Numbered from the stretch's first letter, positions 33,101 through 43,383 are shown. The stretch: DNA of 64,000 nt from Methylobacterium sp. Leaf118 (GCF_920984675.1 NZ_CAKLBV010000010.1:40113-104112), one strand, 5' to 3'. Notes: generated from the sequence alone by a model not told the origin. Program-made: numbers and translations.

Positions 33101-34012
33101 ATGCCGGTGCCGTGGGACGAGTTCCGCCTCGTGCGGGCGATCGCCGAGCGGGGGGCCCTGGCGCCGGCCGCGGGCCAGCTCGGCATCAATCCCTCCACGG
33201 CCTTCCGGCGGCTCGCGGCCGTGGAGGCGGCGCTCGGCACGCGCCTGTTCGAGCGCCACCGCTCCGGCTACGTGCCGACGCCCGCGGGCGAGGCCATGGT
33301 GGCCGCCGCGCTGCGGATGGAGGACGAGGCGGCCCGGTTCGACCGGGCGGTGACCGATCGGGCCACGGTGCCCTGCGGGACCCTGCGGGTGACCGCGCCC
33401 GCGGGCCTCGCCCTCGACCTGCTGATGCCGATGCTCGCAAGGTTCCGGGAGCGCTATCCGCGGATGTGCCTCGACCTCGTCGTCTCGGAGGAGGCACTGA
33501 ACCTGTCGCGGCGCGACGCCGACGTCGCCCTGCGGGCGACCCGGGCGCCGCCCGCGAACCTCGTCGGGCGCCGCCTCGCGGAGGTGGCCTGGGCCGTCTA
33601 CGGCCCGGCCGACGATCCTGCCGACGATCCGGCTGAGTATTCGGCCTGGGTGAGCCCGGACGAGAGCGTGGCGGGCGGGCTGTTCACGCGCTTCGTCGCC
33701 GCGCGCGCCGGGCCCGAGCGGGTGGCCCTGCGGATCAACACGGTGCTGGGCCTGTGCGAGGCGGTGGCGGCGGGGATCGGGATCGGCGCGCTGCCCTGCT
33801 ACACGGCCGACCGCAACCCGGCCCTGCGCCGCCTGTCCGGTCCCGAGCCGGACCTGTCCTCGGTCCTGTGGCTCCTCACCCATCCGGACCTGCGCCAGTC
33901 GGTCCGGGTCCGGGCCTTCCTCGACCACATCGCGGCCGAGATCGCGCCGCTGCGGGCCGCCCTGGAGGGGCGGGAGCCGGGGCCGCCGGACGCGAGGGCC
34001 GCGGAGAGGTGA
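33101..34012 (+). CDS. LysR-family transcriptional regulator
   Basis: The 303-residue protein has an N-terminal winged helix-turn-helix ([42 protein letters not shown]) and a periplasmic-binding-protein-like effector domain ([20 protein letters not shown] onward). The ATG at 33101 gives the standard spacing to the helix-turn-helix; an upstream ATG at 33068 would add 11 residues. It is divergent from wrbA and is probably its regulator as well as autoregulated. The inducer is unknown; quinone or electrophile sensing is a guess from the neighbour. Confidence 0.9.
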   Translation: MPVPWDEFRLVRAIAERGALAPAAGQLGINPSTAFRRLAAVEAALGTRLFERHRSGYVPTPAGEAMVAAALRMEDEAARFDRAVTDRATVPCGTLRVTAPAGLALDLLMPMLARFRERYPRMCLDLVVSEEALNLSRRDADVALRATRAPPANLVGRRLAEVAWAVYGPADDPADDPAEYSAWVSPDESVAGGLFTRFVAARAGPERVALRINTVLGLCEAVAAGIGIGALPCYTADRNPALRRLSGPEPDLSSVLWLLTHPDLRQSVRVRAFLDHIAAEIAPLRAALEGREPGPPDARAAER

Positions 34013-34170
34013 ATGCAATTGCGCGGCGGGGGATTCCGCCTGTATAAGCGGCGATCCCCTCATTCATCGCGACACGGGATCCTCCGCGCCTCGGGCCGGA
34101 GGCCTCGGGAAACCCGTTGCGGAGGTCCCGAATCCGCGCCGCGACCGCACCGACCCCCTGGAGTTGCCCG

Positions 34171-34869
34171 ATGTCCCAAGGTCCGTTGATGCCCAAGGCG
34201 ACCGCCGTATGGCTGGTCGAGAACACCTCCCTGGCCTTCGAGCAGATCGCCGACTTCTGCAAGCTGCACCCGCTGGAGGTGAAGGGCATCGCCGACGGCG
34301 AAGTCGCCGCCGGCATCAAGGGCCTCGACCCGATCACCACCGGCCAGCTCACCCGCGACGAGATCGAGAAGGCCCAGAAGGCGCCGCACTACCGGCTCAA
34401 GGTCGCGGTCTCGAAGGTGAAGCTGCCGGAGGTGAAGCGCACCACCAAGGGCCCGCGCTACACCCCGCTCTCGCGCCGCCAGGACCGGCCGAACGCGATC
34501 CTCTGGCTGCTCCGCAACCATCCGGAGCTGAAGGACGCGCAGATCATCCGCCTCGTCGGCACCACCAAGTCGACGATCCAGCAGATCCGCGAGCGCACCC
34601 ACTGGAATTCCAGCCAGCTCTCCCCGCTCGATCCGGTGACCCTCGGCCTGTGCTCCCAGATCGACCTCGACTTCGAGGTGCAGCGCGCCGCCAAGGACCG
34701 TCCGGTCGTGGCTCAGCCCGATGCCGGCGCCAAGCTCCTGCCGACCGAGGTCTCGACCGCCCCGGCCGCCGAGGAGCGCGACGAGGAAGAGGAAGATCTC
34801 AACGCCGATGCAGTCTTCGCCAAGCTCAAGGGGATGAGCCGCATCGACGAGGACGACGACGAGGACTGA
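34171..34869 (+). CDS. trcR: TrcR-like cell cycle transcriptional regulator (DUF1013)
   Basis: The 232-residue protein matches the alphaproteobacterial DUF1013 family, annotated as cell cycle transcriptional regulator TrcR. Conserved blocks are MPKATAVWLVENTSLAFEQI, FCKLHPLEVKGIADGEVA, a basic middle (GPRYTPLSRRQDRPNAILWL) and helix-turn-helix-like IIRLVGTTKSTIQQIRERTH. The C-terminus is very acidic (ERDEEEEDLNAD, DEDDDED). ATG 34171 is used; an internal Met at 34189 is an alternative. The gene stands alone. Confidence 0.9.
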   Translation: MSQGPLMPKATAVWLVENTSLAFEQIADFCKLHPLEVKGIADGEVAAGIKGLDPITTGQLTRDEIEKAQKAPHYRLKVAVSKVKLPEVKRTTKGPRYTPLSRRQDRPNAILWLLRNHPELKDAQIIRLVGTTKSTIQQIRERTHWNSSQLSPLDPVTLGLCSQIDLDFEVQRAAKDRPVVAQPDAGAKLLPTEVSTAPAAEERDEEEEDLNADAVFAKLKGMSRIDEDDDED

Positions 34870-34966
34870 TTTTTTTCGCACGGGCCGCTCGCCCCACGCG
34901 GGGCCTTGCGGGATAATGCCTGTCGCGCTGCCCGGACCGGGCGGCGACAGGGGCGAGGGTTGTGGT

Positions 34967-35449
34967 ATGGCCGACGGCAGCGTGGCCGAACCCGGTGCGG
35001 AGTCCGAGGCGGCGGCCTACGAGACGCTCACCCTCGCCGAATCCCTGGTGCGGGAGGCCGGTTGGGCCCCGGAGCAGTTCAGCGACCGGGGACCGAACCC
35101 GCCCTATCTGCGCATCGGTGGCTGGCTCCGGCTCAGCCTGACCGCCTACGAGCCCTGCTTCGTCTCGGCCCGCCGCGATCGCGGGCCGTTCCGCTCCCGG
35201 ATCGGGATGGCGGCCCATCTCGCCCGCTACGACGCCCTCATGGTGGACCCGATCGCCTTCGAGGAATGTTTCGGGCCGGGTGAGGGCAACGAGACGGTGT
35301 TCCCCTTCGGCGCGTGGCTCAGCGTGCGCCGGGTCGGCTTCGGCGGGCTCGAGCTCTGGGGCCGGCGCCAGGGCGAGGTGACCCTCCCGCTCGAGCCGCT
35401 CGCGGTGGCCTCCGCGATCTGGCTGCGGCGGCGCAAGCCCGCCGCATGA
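34967..35449 (+). CDS. Hypothetical protein (160 aa)
   Basis: The family is not recognised. The protein has an acidic, disordered N-terminus and a middle domain with aromatic-rich strands (PPYLRIGGWLRLSLTAYEPC; VFPFGAWLSVRRVGFGGLEL) suggesting a beta-sandwich or barrel, ending in a basic tail. The start is placed at ATG 34967 because in-frame ATG 34916 would add a Gly-rich leader. Codon bias matches the neighbours. A hairpin terminator follows at once. Confidence 0.65.
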   Translation: MADGSVAEPGAESEAAAYETLTLAESLVREAGWAPEQFSDRGPNPPYLRIGGWLRLSLTAYEPCFVSARRDRGPFRSRIGMAAHLARYDALMVDPIAFEECFGPGEGNETVFPFGAWLSVRRVGFGGLELWGRRQGEVTLPLEPLAVASAIWLRRRKPAA

Positions 35450-35453
35450 GCGA

Positions 35454-35479
35454 AACCCCGCCTCGTCCGGGGCGGGGTT
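35454..35479. terminator. Hairpin terminator
   Basis: AACCCCGCC (35454-35462) pairs perfectly with GGCGGGGTT (35471-35479), starting 5 bp after the stop of the 160-aa gene. It lies between two convergent genes. Confidence 0.75.
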
Positions 35480-35491
35480 GGGGGCTCTTTC

Positions 35492-35530
35492 GGGGCTTGG
35501 GCAAGGGGCTTGGGCAAGGACCTTGGGCAG
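35492..35530. repeat. 13-bp short tandem repeat
   Basis: GGGGCTTGGGCAA occurs twice exactly (35492-35504, 35505-35517), followed by a degenerate third copy, in the gap between convergent genes. Confidence 0.8.
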
Positions 35531-35538
35531 CGACCGGC

Positions 35539-35832
35539 TCAGCAGGCCGGGACGCGGCGCCAGCCAACCTGCACGCCGTAGATGTCGTAGACCGGCTGCC
35601 GGACGGTGCCGCAGCCATAGCCGTAGACCGGCGCGTAGGCGGGCCGCCCGTAGGCATCGGCCGCGGCGGCGGCCGCCATGCCGGCCACCGCGAGGCCGAA
35701 CACGCCCGCGGCGATGGCGGGGCCGCCGCGCCAATGCGCCTCGGCGCTGCCGGTGGAGGCGGCGAGCGTGCCCGCAACGGTGAGGGCGGCAACGGCGGCA
35801 GCGAGGGGCTTGCGGAACGTCGTGCGGAACAT
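35539..35832 (-). CDS. Small exported Gly/Tyr-rich protein
   Basis: The 97-residue protein has a signal peptide (basic FRTTFRKP, then LAAAVAALTVAGTLAASTGS, likely cleavage after SAEA). A second hydrophobic Ala/Gly stretch (IAAGVFGLAVAGMAAAAAAD) follows, and then a Tyr/Pro/Gly-rich tail with two Cys (GYGCGT and the terminal C). The layout is common in small rhizobial envelope proteins of unknown function. The ATG at 35832 follows AAGGAGT. Confidence 0.7.
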   Translation of the reverse strand: MFRTTFRKPLAAAVAALTVAGTLAASTGSAEAHWRGGPAIAAGVFGLAVAGMAAAAAADAYGRPAYAPVYGYGCGTVRQPVYDIYGVQVGWRRVPAC

Positions 35833-36335
35833 GGCCGTGACTCCTTCGAAGAGAAGGCCCGGAGCGATCTCCGGGTCGTCGGCCGCTCTCGTTGGCCGAT
35901 GAGCCAGATATAGATCCGGCCGCTCTCGGTTTCTGTGCTGTCGCGCACGTGGTTGTGTCGGGATTGTGGCGCGATAAGACTATTTTTGTGCTCCATAGCA
36001 CGAAGAAATTCTCGAAAAACCTGACGAAATATCAGTAACAATCGAAGCAATCCATCGCGCCATGTTTCGTCCCGATTGCTTCGGATGGGCCGGCGGCGTG
36101 GAAAACGCAGGCCGAAGCCGCTTGAGGGGATCGTGCTGGAAGCCGGGTCCGGGGTGATTCTCGCGAGCGGTCTATCGGAGGGGCGTTCGCCGAGATCCGG
36201 CATCCCCGCCTCGGGCCGATGCGAGGGACGCCGGTTCGCCGAAACGGATTGCGTCGCCCCGGCGCCGCGCGCCGAGCCCGATGGTCCCGCAATCAGCTCG
36301 CGGGCCGAAAAGGGCCGTCGGCGCGAGGCTTCCCG
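35833..36335. other. 503-bp spacer with inverted repeats
   Basis: No gene is supported. The AT-rich part (about 35960-36060) holds GTGCT/AGCAC (35988-36001) and a 10-bp inverted repeat, CGAAGCAATC/GATTGCTTCG (36043-36052 and 36074-36083). The left end must carry the promoter of the small exported protein. The right part is the 3' flank of the MFS gene. Confidence 0.5.
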
Positions 36336-37814
36336 TCACGCCGAAGCCAGCGGCTTCGACACGTCCTCCAGGGACTTGCCTTCCGCGGCCGTGCCCCAGA
36401 TGCCGCCGACGATCGCCGCCACCGCCATCAGCGCGGCGCCGATCAGATAGCCGACGAGCACGAGGTCGCGCGAGCCGGTCTCGACCAGCGCGCCGAACAG
36501 CAGCGGCCCCGACACGCCGCCGATGCCGGTGCCGAGCGCGTAGAAGGCGGCGATGGCCAGCGCCCGGATCTCCAGGGGGAAGGTCTCGGCGACGGTGAGG
36601 TAGGCGGCGCTCGCTGCGGCGGAGGCGAAGAAGAACACCACCATCCAGGCCGCGGTCTGGCCCACCGGGCCGAGGATGCCGAGCTGGAACAGGGTGCCGA
36701 CGACGGCGAGCAGCACCGCCGAGATGCCGTAGGTCGCCGCGATCATCGGGCGCCGGCCCACCGTGTCGAACAGGCGCCCGAGCAGGACCGGGCCGAGGAA
36801 GGAGCCGAGCGCGAAGGGCAGCAGGTACCAGCCGACATCGCTGCCGGGGACCTGATAGAACCGCTCCAGCACCAGCGCGTAGGTGAAGAACAGGGCATTG
36901 TAGAAGAAGGCCTGGGCGATCATCAGCGCGAGCCCGACGACGGTCTGGCGGCGGCTCGTCACGAACATCGCGCTCGCCACCTCGGACAGCGGCGTGTGGC
37001 TGCGGACCCTGAGCTTGAGGCGTCGGTTCGGGTCCGGCGGGGGGAGGGTGATCCCGGCATCGGTGAAGCGCTTCTCGATGCCGGAGACCACCCGGTCGGC
37101 CTCGGCGGCGTAGCCGTGGGTGACGAGCCAGCGCGGGCTCTCGGGAATCCAGCTTCGCAGAAGCAGGATCACGAGGCCGATGCCGCCGCCGACGAAGAAG
37201 GCGACGCGCCAGCCCCAGGCCGGATCGATCACCTCGGGGCGCAGCAGCGCGATCGACAGGAACGAGCCGAGCGCCGCCCCGATCCAGAACGAGCCGTTGA
37301 TGACGAGGTCGGTCCAGCCGCGCACCCGGGCCGGGATCAGTTCCTGGATGGTCGAGTTGATCGCGGTGTACTCGCCGCCGATCCCCGCCCCCGTGAGGAA
37401 GCGGAACAGGCAGAAGCTGTAGATGTCCCAGGACAGGCCGGTGGCGGCGGTGGCCACGAGGTAGAGGGCCAGCGTGATGAAGAACAGCTTCTTGCGCCCG
37501 ATCCGGTCGGTGAGCCAGCCGAAGCCGAGCGCGCCGGTGACCGCGCCGATCAGGTAGGAACTCGCCGCCAGCCCCACGTCGAACTCGGTGAAGGACATCG
37601 GCTCCTTGCGCAGGGCACCGACGAGGGCGCCGGCCAGGGTCACTTCGAGCCCGTCGAGCACCCAGGTGATGCCGAGCGCGACGATGACGAGGGTGTGGAA
37701 GCGGCCGAACGGCAATCGGTCGAGCCGGGCGGAGATGTCGGTGTCGATCACCGTGCCCGCCGCGACGCGCTCGGGCGCCGTCGCCCCGGCCTGACCGTCC
37801 ACTCGGCTCGTCAT
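36336..37814 (-). CDS. MFS transporter (sugar-porter-like)
   Basis: The 492-residue protein has twelve hydrophobic segments and the MFS motif A twice (GWLTDRIGRKKLF between TM2 and TM3; GRLFDTVGRRPM in the second half), plus PESPRWL after TM6, a hallmark of the sugar porter and related families. An Arg/Asp start region (RLDRLPFGRFHTLVIVALGI) precedes TM1. The substrate is not identifiable; sugars or aromatic acids are possible. There are no catabolic neighbours to guide it. Confidence 0.88.
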   Translation of the reverse strand: MTSRVDGQAGATAPERVAAGTVIDTDISARLDRLPFGRFHTLVIVALGITWVLDGLEVTLAGALVGALRKEPMSFTEFDVGLAASSYLIGAVTGALGFGWLTDRIGRKKLFFITLALYLVATAATGLSWDIYSFCLFRFLTGAGIGGEYTAINSTIQELIPARVRGWTDLVINGSFWIGAALGSFLSIALLRPEVIDPAWGWRVAFFVGGGIGLVILLLRSWIPESPRWLVTHGYAAEADRVVSGIEKRFTDAGITLPPPDPNRRLKLRVRSHTPLSEVASAMFVTSRRQTVVGLALMIAQAFFYNALFFTYALVLERFYQVPGSDVGWYLLPFALGSFLGPVLLGRLFDTVGRRPMIAATYGISAVLLAVVGTLFQLGILGPVGQTAAWMVVFFFASAAASAAYLTVAETFPLEIRALAIAAFYALGTGIGGVSGPLLFGALVETGSRDLVLVGYLIGAALMAVAAIVGGIWGTAAEGKSLEDVSKPLASA

Positions 37815-37935
37815 TGGCGCCCCGTTTACCCTGATCGCGGACTCTTGTTCGCAACGCGCTTGTCCGCCCGGCGCGTATCGGACTCCGGCAACGCCTCAGC
37901 GTGCGGAATGGCCCCACTCCCCCGGGCCTGCCGCC

Positions 37936-38214
37936 ATGAAATTTTCCGCGAGTTTCCGTCCCAGAATCGTGCTTCCGCCCCTCGCTGCCGCGGGGGCCGT
38001 GCTCGCCGCCTCGGCCATCGCGGCCGACCGGCCCGGACCCGCCGCGGCGGAGCGTTGGGCCCTGCGCCCGATCCGGGGGGCCGAGCCGGCGCCCGTCCCG
38101 GTCCTGCGCGGATCGAAGTCGATCCCGCTCTCCGACCTGCCCGGGGAGCGGCGGGCGGTGCGGGTGGTCTATCAGGGATACGGCGCGCTGCCCCCGTCGG
38201 AGCCCGAGCGATAG
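37936..38214 (+). CDS. Small exported hypothetical protein (92 aa)
   Basis: It has a signal peptide (MKFSASFRPRIVLPPL then AAAGAVLAASAIA, likely cleavage near AIA-AD) and a short Pro/Arg-rich mature region (WALRPIRGAEPAPVPVLRG). The function is unknown. It is divergent from the MFS gene and convergent with the permease. Confidence 0.6.
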   Translation: MKFSASFRPRIVLPPLAAAGAVLAASAIAADRPGPAAAERWALRPIRGAEPAPVPVLRGSKSIPLSDLPGERRAVRVVYQGYGALPPSEPER

Positions 38215-38296
38215 GGCCCAGGCCCGCGCGCATCGGCCCGTTGCGGGGGACGCCGCCTCCCGGAACGAGCCGGACGCCAGCTTTCGGGACGAGGCC

Positions 38297-39382
38297 CTAT
38301 CGCCGCGGATCGAGCGCGTCGGCGAGGCCGTCGCCGAGGCGGTTCAGCGCCACGAGCGTCACGACGAGGAAGCCCGCGGGCGCGGCGAGCATCCACGGCG
38401 CGGATTCGAGGGAGCGCGACCCTTCCGCGATCAGCACGCCCCAGGAGGTGTCCGGCTCCTGCGCGCCGAGGCCGAGGAACGACAGGAAGCTCTCCAAAAG
38501 GATCACCCGCGGCACCAGCAGGGTGGCCGCCGCGATGATCGGCCCCAGCATGTTGGGCACGGCGTGGCGGACGAGCACCGCCTCCGTGCGCGACCCCAGC
38601 GCATAGGCCGCGCGGAAGAAATCCCGGCTCTTCAGGCTCAGCGTCTGGGTGCGCACGATGCGGGCCATGTCGAGCCACTCGACCGCCGCCACCGCCACCA
38701 GCACCAGCCACAGGCCGGCGGGGAAGAACACCAGCAGCATGATGACGAAGAACACGAAGGGCAGGGCGTAGAGGATGTCGACGAGGCGCATCATCAGGGC
38801 GTCCGCGGTCCCGCCCGCCATCCCGGCGACCGCGCCGTAGGCGACCCCGACCCCGAGCGCGACCAGCGTCGCCGTGAGCCCGATCAGCAGCGAGACCTGT
38901 CCCGCGACGAGGCAGCGGGTGAGGAGGTCGCGCCCGAGCACGTCGGTGCCGAGGAGGAAGCGCAGCCGCCGCACCGGCGCCTCGACCACGAGGCGGCGGC
39001 CCCCGTCGTCCCACGCCAGCACGACCGGCGGGCCGAACAGGTCCGAGCGGGGCAGGAGCCTCAAGGCCCGCTCGTCGATCGGCCGGGGCGCGGTGAAGGT
39101 CACACGGACGCGCCCGCCCTCTTCCGAGACCGCCTCGACCGCGAGCCGCATCCGGAAAGCGAGGCGGTCGAGGACCGGGCGCAATTCGTCCGGCTGCGGA
39201 TGGGCCGCGAGCCCGGGCGGGAGCCGGACGAAGTCGGGATAGATCCGCTCCGGCGCATGCCCGGTGAGCCAGGGGCCGACCAGGCAGGCCAGGGCGGTCA
39301 GCGCCAGGGCCGCGAGGGCCGCCAGGCCGCCGCGGTCGCGGACGAGCCGGCGGCGGGCGAGGGCGGCGAGCGACCGGCTCAT
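38297..39382 (-). CDS. OppC-like ABC transporter permease
   Basis: The 361-residue protein is a DppC/OppC-type inner-membrane permease. It has an N-terminal TM, a soluble segment of about 90 residues (about 48-138), the entry motif LLGTDVLGRDLLTRCL, five core TMs and the EAA loop RHAVPNMLGPIIAAATLL. The loop ends with the family-typical LSFLGLGAQEPDTSWG. The partner OppB permease, ATPases and binding protein are not in the flanking genes, so here it is an orphan component. The long soluble insert after TM1 is similar to that of OppC of microcin/peptide systems. Confidence 0.87.
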   Translation of the reverse strand: MSRSLAALARRRLVRDRGGLAALAALALTALACLVGPWLTGHAPERIYPDFVRLPPGLAAHPQPDELRPVLDRLAFRMRLAVEAVSEEGGRVRVTFTAPRPIDERALRLLPRSDLFGPPVVLAWDDGGRRLVVEAPVRRLRFLLGTDVLGRDLLTRCLVAGQVSLLIGLTATLVALGVGVAYGAVAGMAGGTADALMMRLVDILYALPFVFFVIMLLVFFPAGLWLVLVAVAAVEWLDMARIVRTQTLSLKSRDFFRAAYALGSRTEAVLVRHAVPNMLGPIIAAATLLVPRVILLESFLSFLGLGAQEPDTSWGVLIAEGSRSLESAPWMLAAPAGFLVVTLVALNRLGDGLADALDPRR

Positions 39383-39428
39383 GCGCGGCCGTGCGGGAGG
39401 CCGGGGCGCTCCCGGCGGGGGAGGGCCG

Positions 39429-40085
39429 TCACGCGGCTGCGGGCCGCCCCCCGAGGCGCTTGTCGAGATAGGTGTCGACGGTCTGGGTCAGCTCGTCGAC
39501 CTTGCCGTCGAAGAAGTGGTTGGCGCCCTCGACCATCTGGTGCTCGATGATGACGCCCTTCTGGGTCTTCACCTTCTCGATGACCGGAATCACCTCGCGG
39601 GCCGGCGCCACGCGGTCCTCGGAGCCGTGCACGAACAGGCCGGAGGAGGGGCAGGGCGCCAGGAAGGTGAAGTCGTAGCGGTTGGCCATGGCGGCGATCG
39701 AGATGAAGCCCTCGATCTCGGGGCGGCGCATCAGCAGCTGCATGCCGATCCACGAGCCGAACGACACGCCCGCGATCCAGCAGGACTTCGCCTCCGGATT
39801 GACCGACTGCACCCAGTCGAGCGCCGCGGCGGCGTCCGACAATTCGCCCGAGCCGTGATCGAACGCGCCCTGGCTGCGGCCGACGCCGCGGAAGTTGAAG
39901 CGCAGGGCCGCGAAGCCGCGATTGGCGAAGGTGTAGAAAAGATTGTACACAATCTGATTGTTCATCGTCCCCCCGAACTGGGGGTGCGGATGCAGCACGA
40001 TCGCGATCGGCGCGCCCTTCTTCTTGGGAGCCTGGTAGCGGCCTTCCAGGCGGCCGGCGGGGCCGGAAAAGATGACTTCAGGCAT
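39429..40085 (-). CDS. Alpha/beta hydrolase (COG2945 type)
   Basis: The 218-residue soluble hydrolase has the start motif IVLHPHPQFGGTMNNQIVY, nucleophile elbow AGVSFGSWIGMQ (G-V-S-F-G), a probable acid in VHGSEDRVAP and the catalytic His in EGANHFFDG. Such small hydrolases are conserved in alphaproteobacteria next to fundamental genes, but the substrate is unknown. It is divergent from the suf operon and shares its upstream region. Confidence 0.88.
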   Translation of the reverse strand: MPEVIFSGPAGRLEGRYQAPKKKGAPIAIVLHPHPQFGGTMNNQIVYNLFYTFANRGFAALRFNFRGVGRSQGAFDHGSGELSDAAAALDWVQSVNPEAKSCWIAGVSFGSWIGMQLLMRRPEIEGFISIAAMANRYDFTFLAPCPSSGLFVHGSEDRVAPAREVIPVIEKVKTQKGVIIEHQMVEGANHFFDGKVDELTQTVDTYLDKRLGGRPAAA

Positions 40086-40211
40086 GGTGTCCTCGGGATG
40101 ATCCCGTGCTGATCCCCGTGCCCGCCGCGCGCCGGGGAAGGCACAGAGACGAGGGCCCGCACTGCGCAGGCCCTGCCTTGACTCGCTCCGCGCGCCTTCT
40201 ACAAGCGGTCT

Positions 40212-40244
40212 TAGAATGATTCTAGGTGATTAGACCCATTCTAA
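40212..40244. promoter_or_regulatory. Two AT-rich palindromes upstream of the suf operon (iron-control-element-like)
   Basis: TAGAATGATTCTA (40212-40224) is a perfect palindrome with a one-base centre. TTAGACCCATTCTAA (40230-40244) is a second inverted repeat with 5-bp arms. They lie 150-180 bp upstream of the first suf gene, in the gap shared with the divergent hydrolase. They resemble the TAGAA/TTCTA iron-control elements bound by Irr-type regulators in alphaproteobacteria, which is the expected regulation for suf genes. No regulator gene is present locally. Confidence 0.5.
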
Positions 40245-40391
40245 AGAAGAGGACCGACGTCCTTGACCGACCTGCGGGGCACCGTTCCGGGCGCCTTAGC
40301 ATGGGGACGGGGGGACGAATCAAGGAAATCACGACCCGCCGGGCGTTTGCGGGCCGCGAAGACAGCTCAGACAGGACATTCGGACGACAGG

Positions 40392-41561
40392 ATGGATTGG
40401 GCCGCGCGCAGCTACCTCGACCACAACGCGACCTCGCCCGTGCGGCCCGAGGTCGCGGCGGCGGTCGCGCATGCGCTGACGCTGCCCGGCAATCCCTCCT
40501 CGATCCATGCGGAGGGGCGCGCCGCCCGCCACGTGCTTGAGACCGCTCGCGGGCAGGTCGCGGCGCTTCTCGGCACCGCGCCGGAGCGCGTCACCTTCAC
40601 CGGCAGCGGCACCGAGGCCGCCAACGCCGTCCTGTCGGGGGCCCTGCGCCGGGAGGGCCGGCCCGCCCCCACGCGGCTTCTGGTCTCGGCCACCGAGCAT
40701 CCCTGCGTGGCCGCGGGCCACCGTTTCCCGGCGGAGGCCGTCGAGGGGCTGCCGGTCGATGCCGCGGGGCGGGTCCGGCTCGACGTTCTCGCCGGGCGGC
40801 TGCGCGCCTGCCGTGGCGAGACGGTGCTGATCTCGGTCCACGCCGCCAACAACGAGACCGGCGTGGTCCAGCCGCTGTCGGAGATCGTGGCCCTCGCCCG
40901 CGCGCACGGGGCGCTCGTCCACAGCGACGCCGTCCAGGCGGCGGGCCGGATCCCGCTCGATGTCCCCGCCCTCGGCCTCGATGCGCTCACGCTCTCGGGC
41001 CACAAATTCGCGGGCCCCAAGGGCGTCGGCGCGATGGTGCTGGCGCCGGGTGTCACCCTCGCGGTGCCCTTCCTGCGCGGCGGCGGCCAGGAAGCGCGGC
41101 GGCGCGGCGGGACCGAGAATCTGCCCGGCATCGTCGGGATGGGCGCGGCGGCGGAGATCGCCCGCTCCGCTCTGGAGGCGGAGGGCGCCCGGCTCGCCGG
41201 CCTGCGCGACACGCTGGAGGCGGCGCTGCGCGCGATCGCCCCCGACATGGTCGTGTTCGGGGCGGGGGCGCCGCGCCTGCCCAACACCCTGAGTCTCGCC
41301 GTGCCGGGCCTCGAGGCGGCCACCGCGCTGATCGCCCTCGATCTGTCCGGGGTCGCGGTCTCGTCGGGCTCGGCCTGCGCCTCGGGCAAGGTCGCCCGCT
41401 CGCCGGTGCTGGCGGCGATGGGCGTGAGCCCTGCGCTGGCCGCGGGGGCGCTGCGCGTGAGTCTCGGCTGGAATACCCGGGAACGCGATCTCGAACGATT
41501 TCAGAAGGGGTTCGAACGGGTCGTGTCGTCCCTATATCAGCGGCGAGGGCAGGCAGCCTGA
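40392..41561 (+). CDS. Cysteine desulfurase, IscS/NifS-type (first suf-operon gene)
   Basis: The 389-residue PLP enzyme removes sulfur from cysteine as a persulfide. The signature YLDHNATSPV, ISVHAANNETGV, the Schiff-base Lys in LSGHKFAGPKGVGAM, and the mobile Cys loop VSSGSACASGK are all intact. The long loop places it with class I (IscS/NifS) rather than SufS. It heads the suf operon, as in many alphaproteobacteria. ATG 40392 gives the canonical MDWAARSYLDHNAT; the frame is open upstream without a credible ribosome site. The two palindromes above precede it. Confidence 0.93.
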   Translation: MDWAARSYLDHNATSPVRPEVAAAVAHALTLPGNPSSIHAEGRAARHVLETARGQVAALLGTAPERVTFTGSGTEAANAVLSGALRREGRPAPTRLLVSATEHPCVAAGHRFPAEAVEGLPVDAAGRVRLDVLAGRLRACRGETVLISVHAANNETGVVQPLSEIVALARAHGALVHSDAVQAAGRIPLDVPALGLDALTLSGHKFAGPKGVGAMVLAPGVTLAVPFLRGGGQEARRRGGTENLPGIVGMGAAAEIARSALEAEGARLAGLRDTLEAALRAIAPDMVVFGAGAPRLPNTLSLAVPGLEAATALIALDLSGVAVSSGSACASGKVARSPVLAAMGVSPALAAGALRVSLGWNTRERDLERFQKGFERVVSSLYQRRGQAA

Positions 41562-41644
41562 GAAGCACTCAGCGCCGCCCGCCCAAGCCATTTTTCGCGT
41601 TGAAACCCCCGGCCCTTGAAGCCGGCGTCGGTAGGAGAGGCTGA

Positions 41645-43114
<1,470 letters not shown>

Positions 43115-43124
43115 CGGTCTGCGG

Positions 43125-43170
43125 GTCCGACCTCGCGGCGCGCGGCACGGCGCGCCGCGTGGGGTCGGAC
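43125..43170 (+). promoter_or_regulatory. Long hairpin between sufB and sufC
   Basis: GTCCGACC (43125-43132) pairs with GGTCGGAC (43163-43170), enclosing CGCGGCGCGC (43134-43143) paired with GCGCGCCGCG (43150-43159) around a 6-nt loop. The total is 18 paired bases with a small internal loop, starting 10 bases after the sufB stop. It has no T-run, so it may act as a partial terminator, RNA-processing site or stability element that sets the ratio of SufB to later gene products. Confidence 0.65.
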
Positions 43171-43383
43171 GCGGTGAGAGGCAGCCCGCGCTCCGGCGCT
43201 CCTGGCAGCCCGAAGCGCTTCGCATCGGACGAACGTGCAGAGCGACCCGCCCGACGGGCACCGCTCTCCTGTCCCCGATGCGGCATCGATGCAGGGACCG
43301 GCGGCCCGTCCGGAGATCCGGGCCGCAACGCGGCCGTCCTGCGGGCGATGCATCAGGAATGGTTATGAAGGACTTGGACGAAC

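Noticed and set aside
35833..36335. Possible tRNA or stable RNA gene in the AT-rich spacer
   Set aside because: No cloverleaf, CCA end or conserved T-loop sequence could be found by eye. Only inverted repeats are present.
38209..38302. 10-bp inverted repeat CGATAGGGCC/GGCCCTATCG flanking the 38215-38296 gap
   Set aside because: Arms are about 74 bp apart and each includes a stop codon of a neighbouring gene. It could be part of a shared terminator, but there is no other support for an element.
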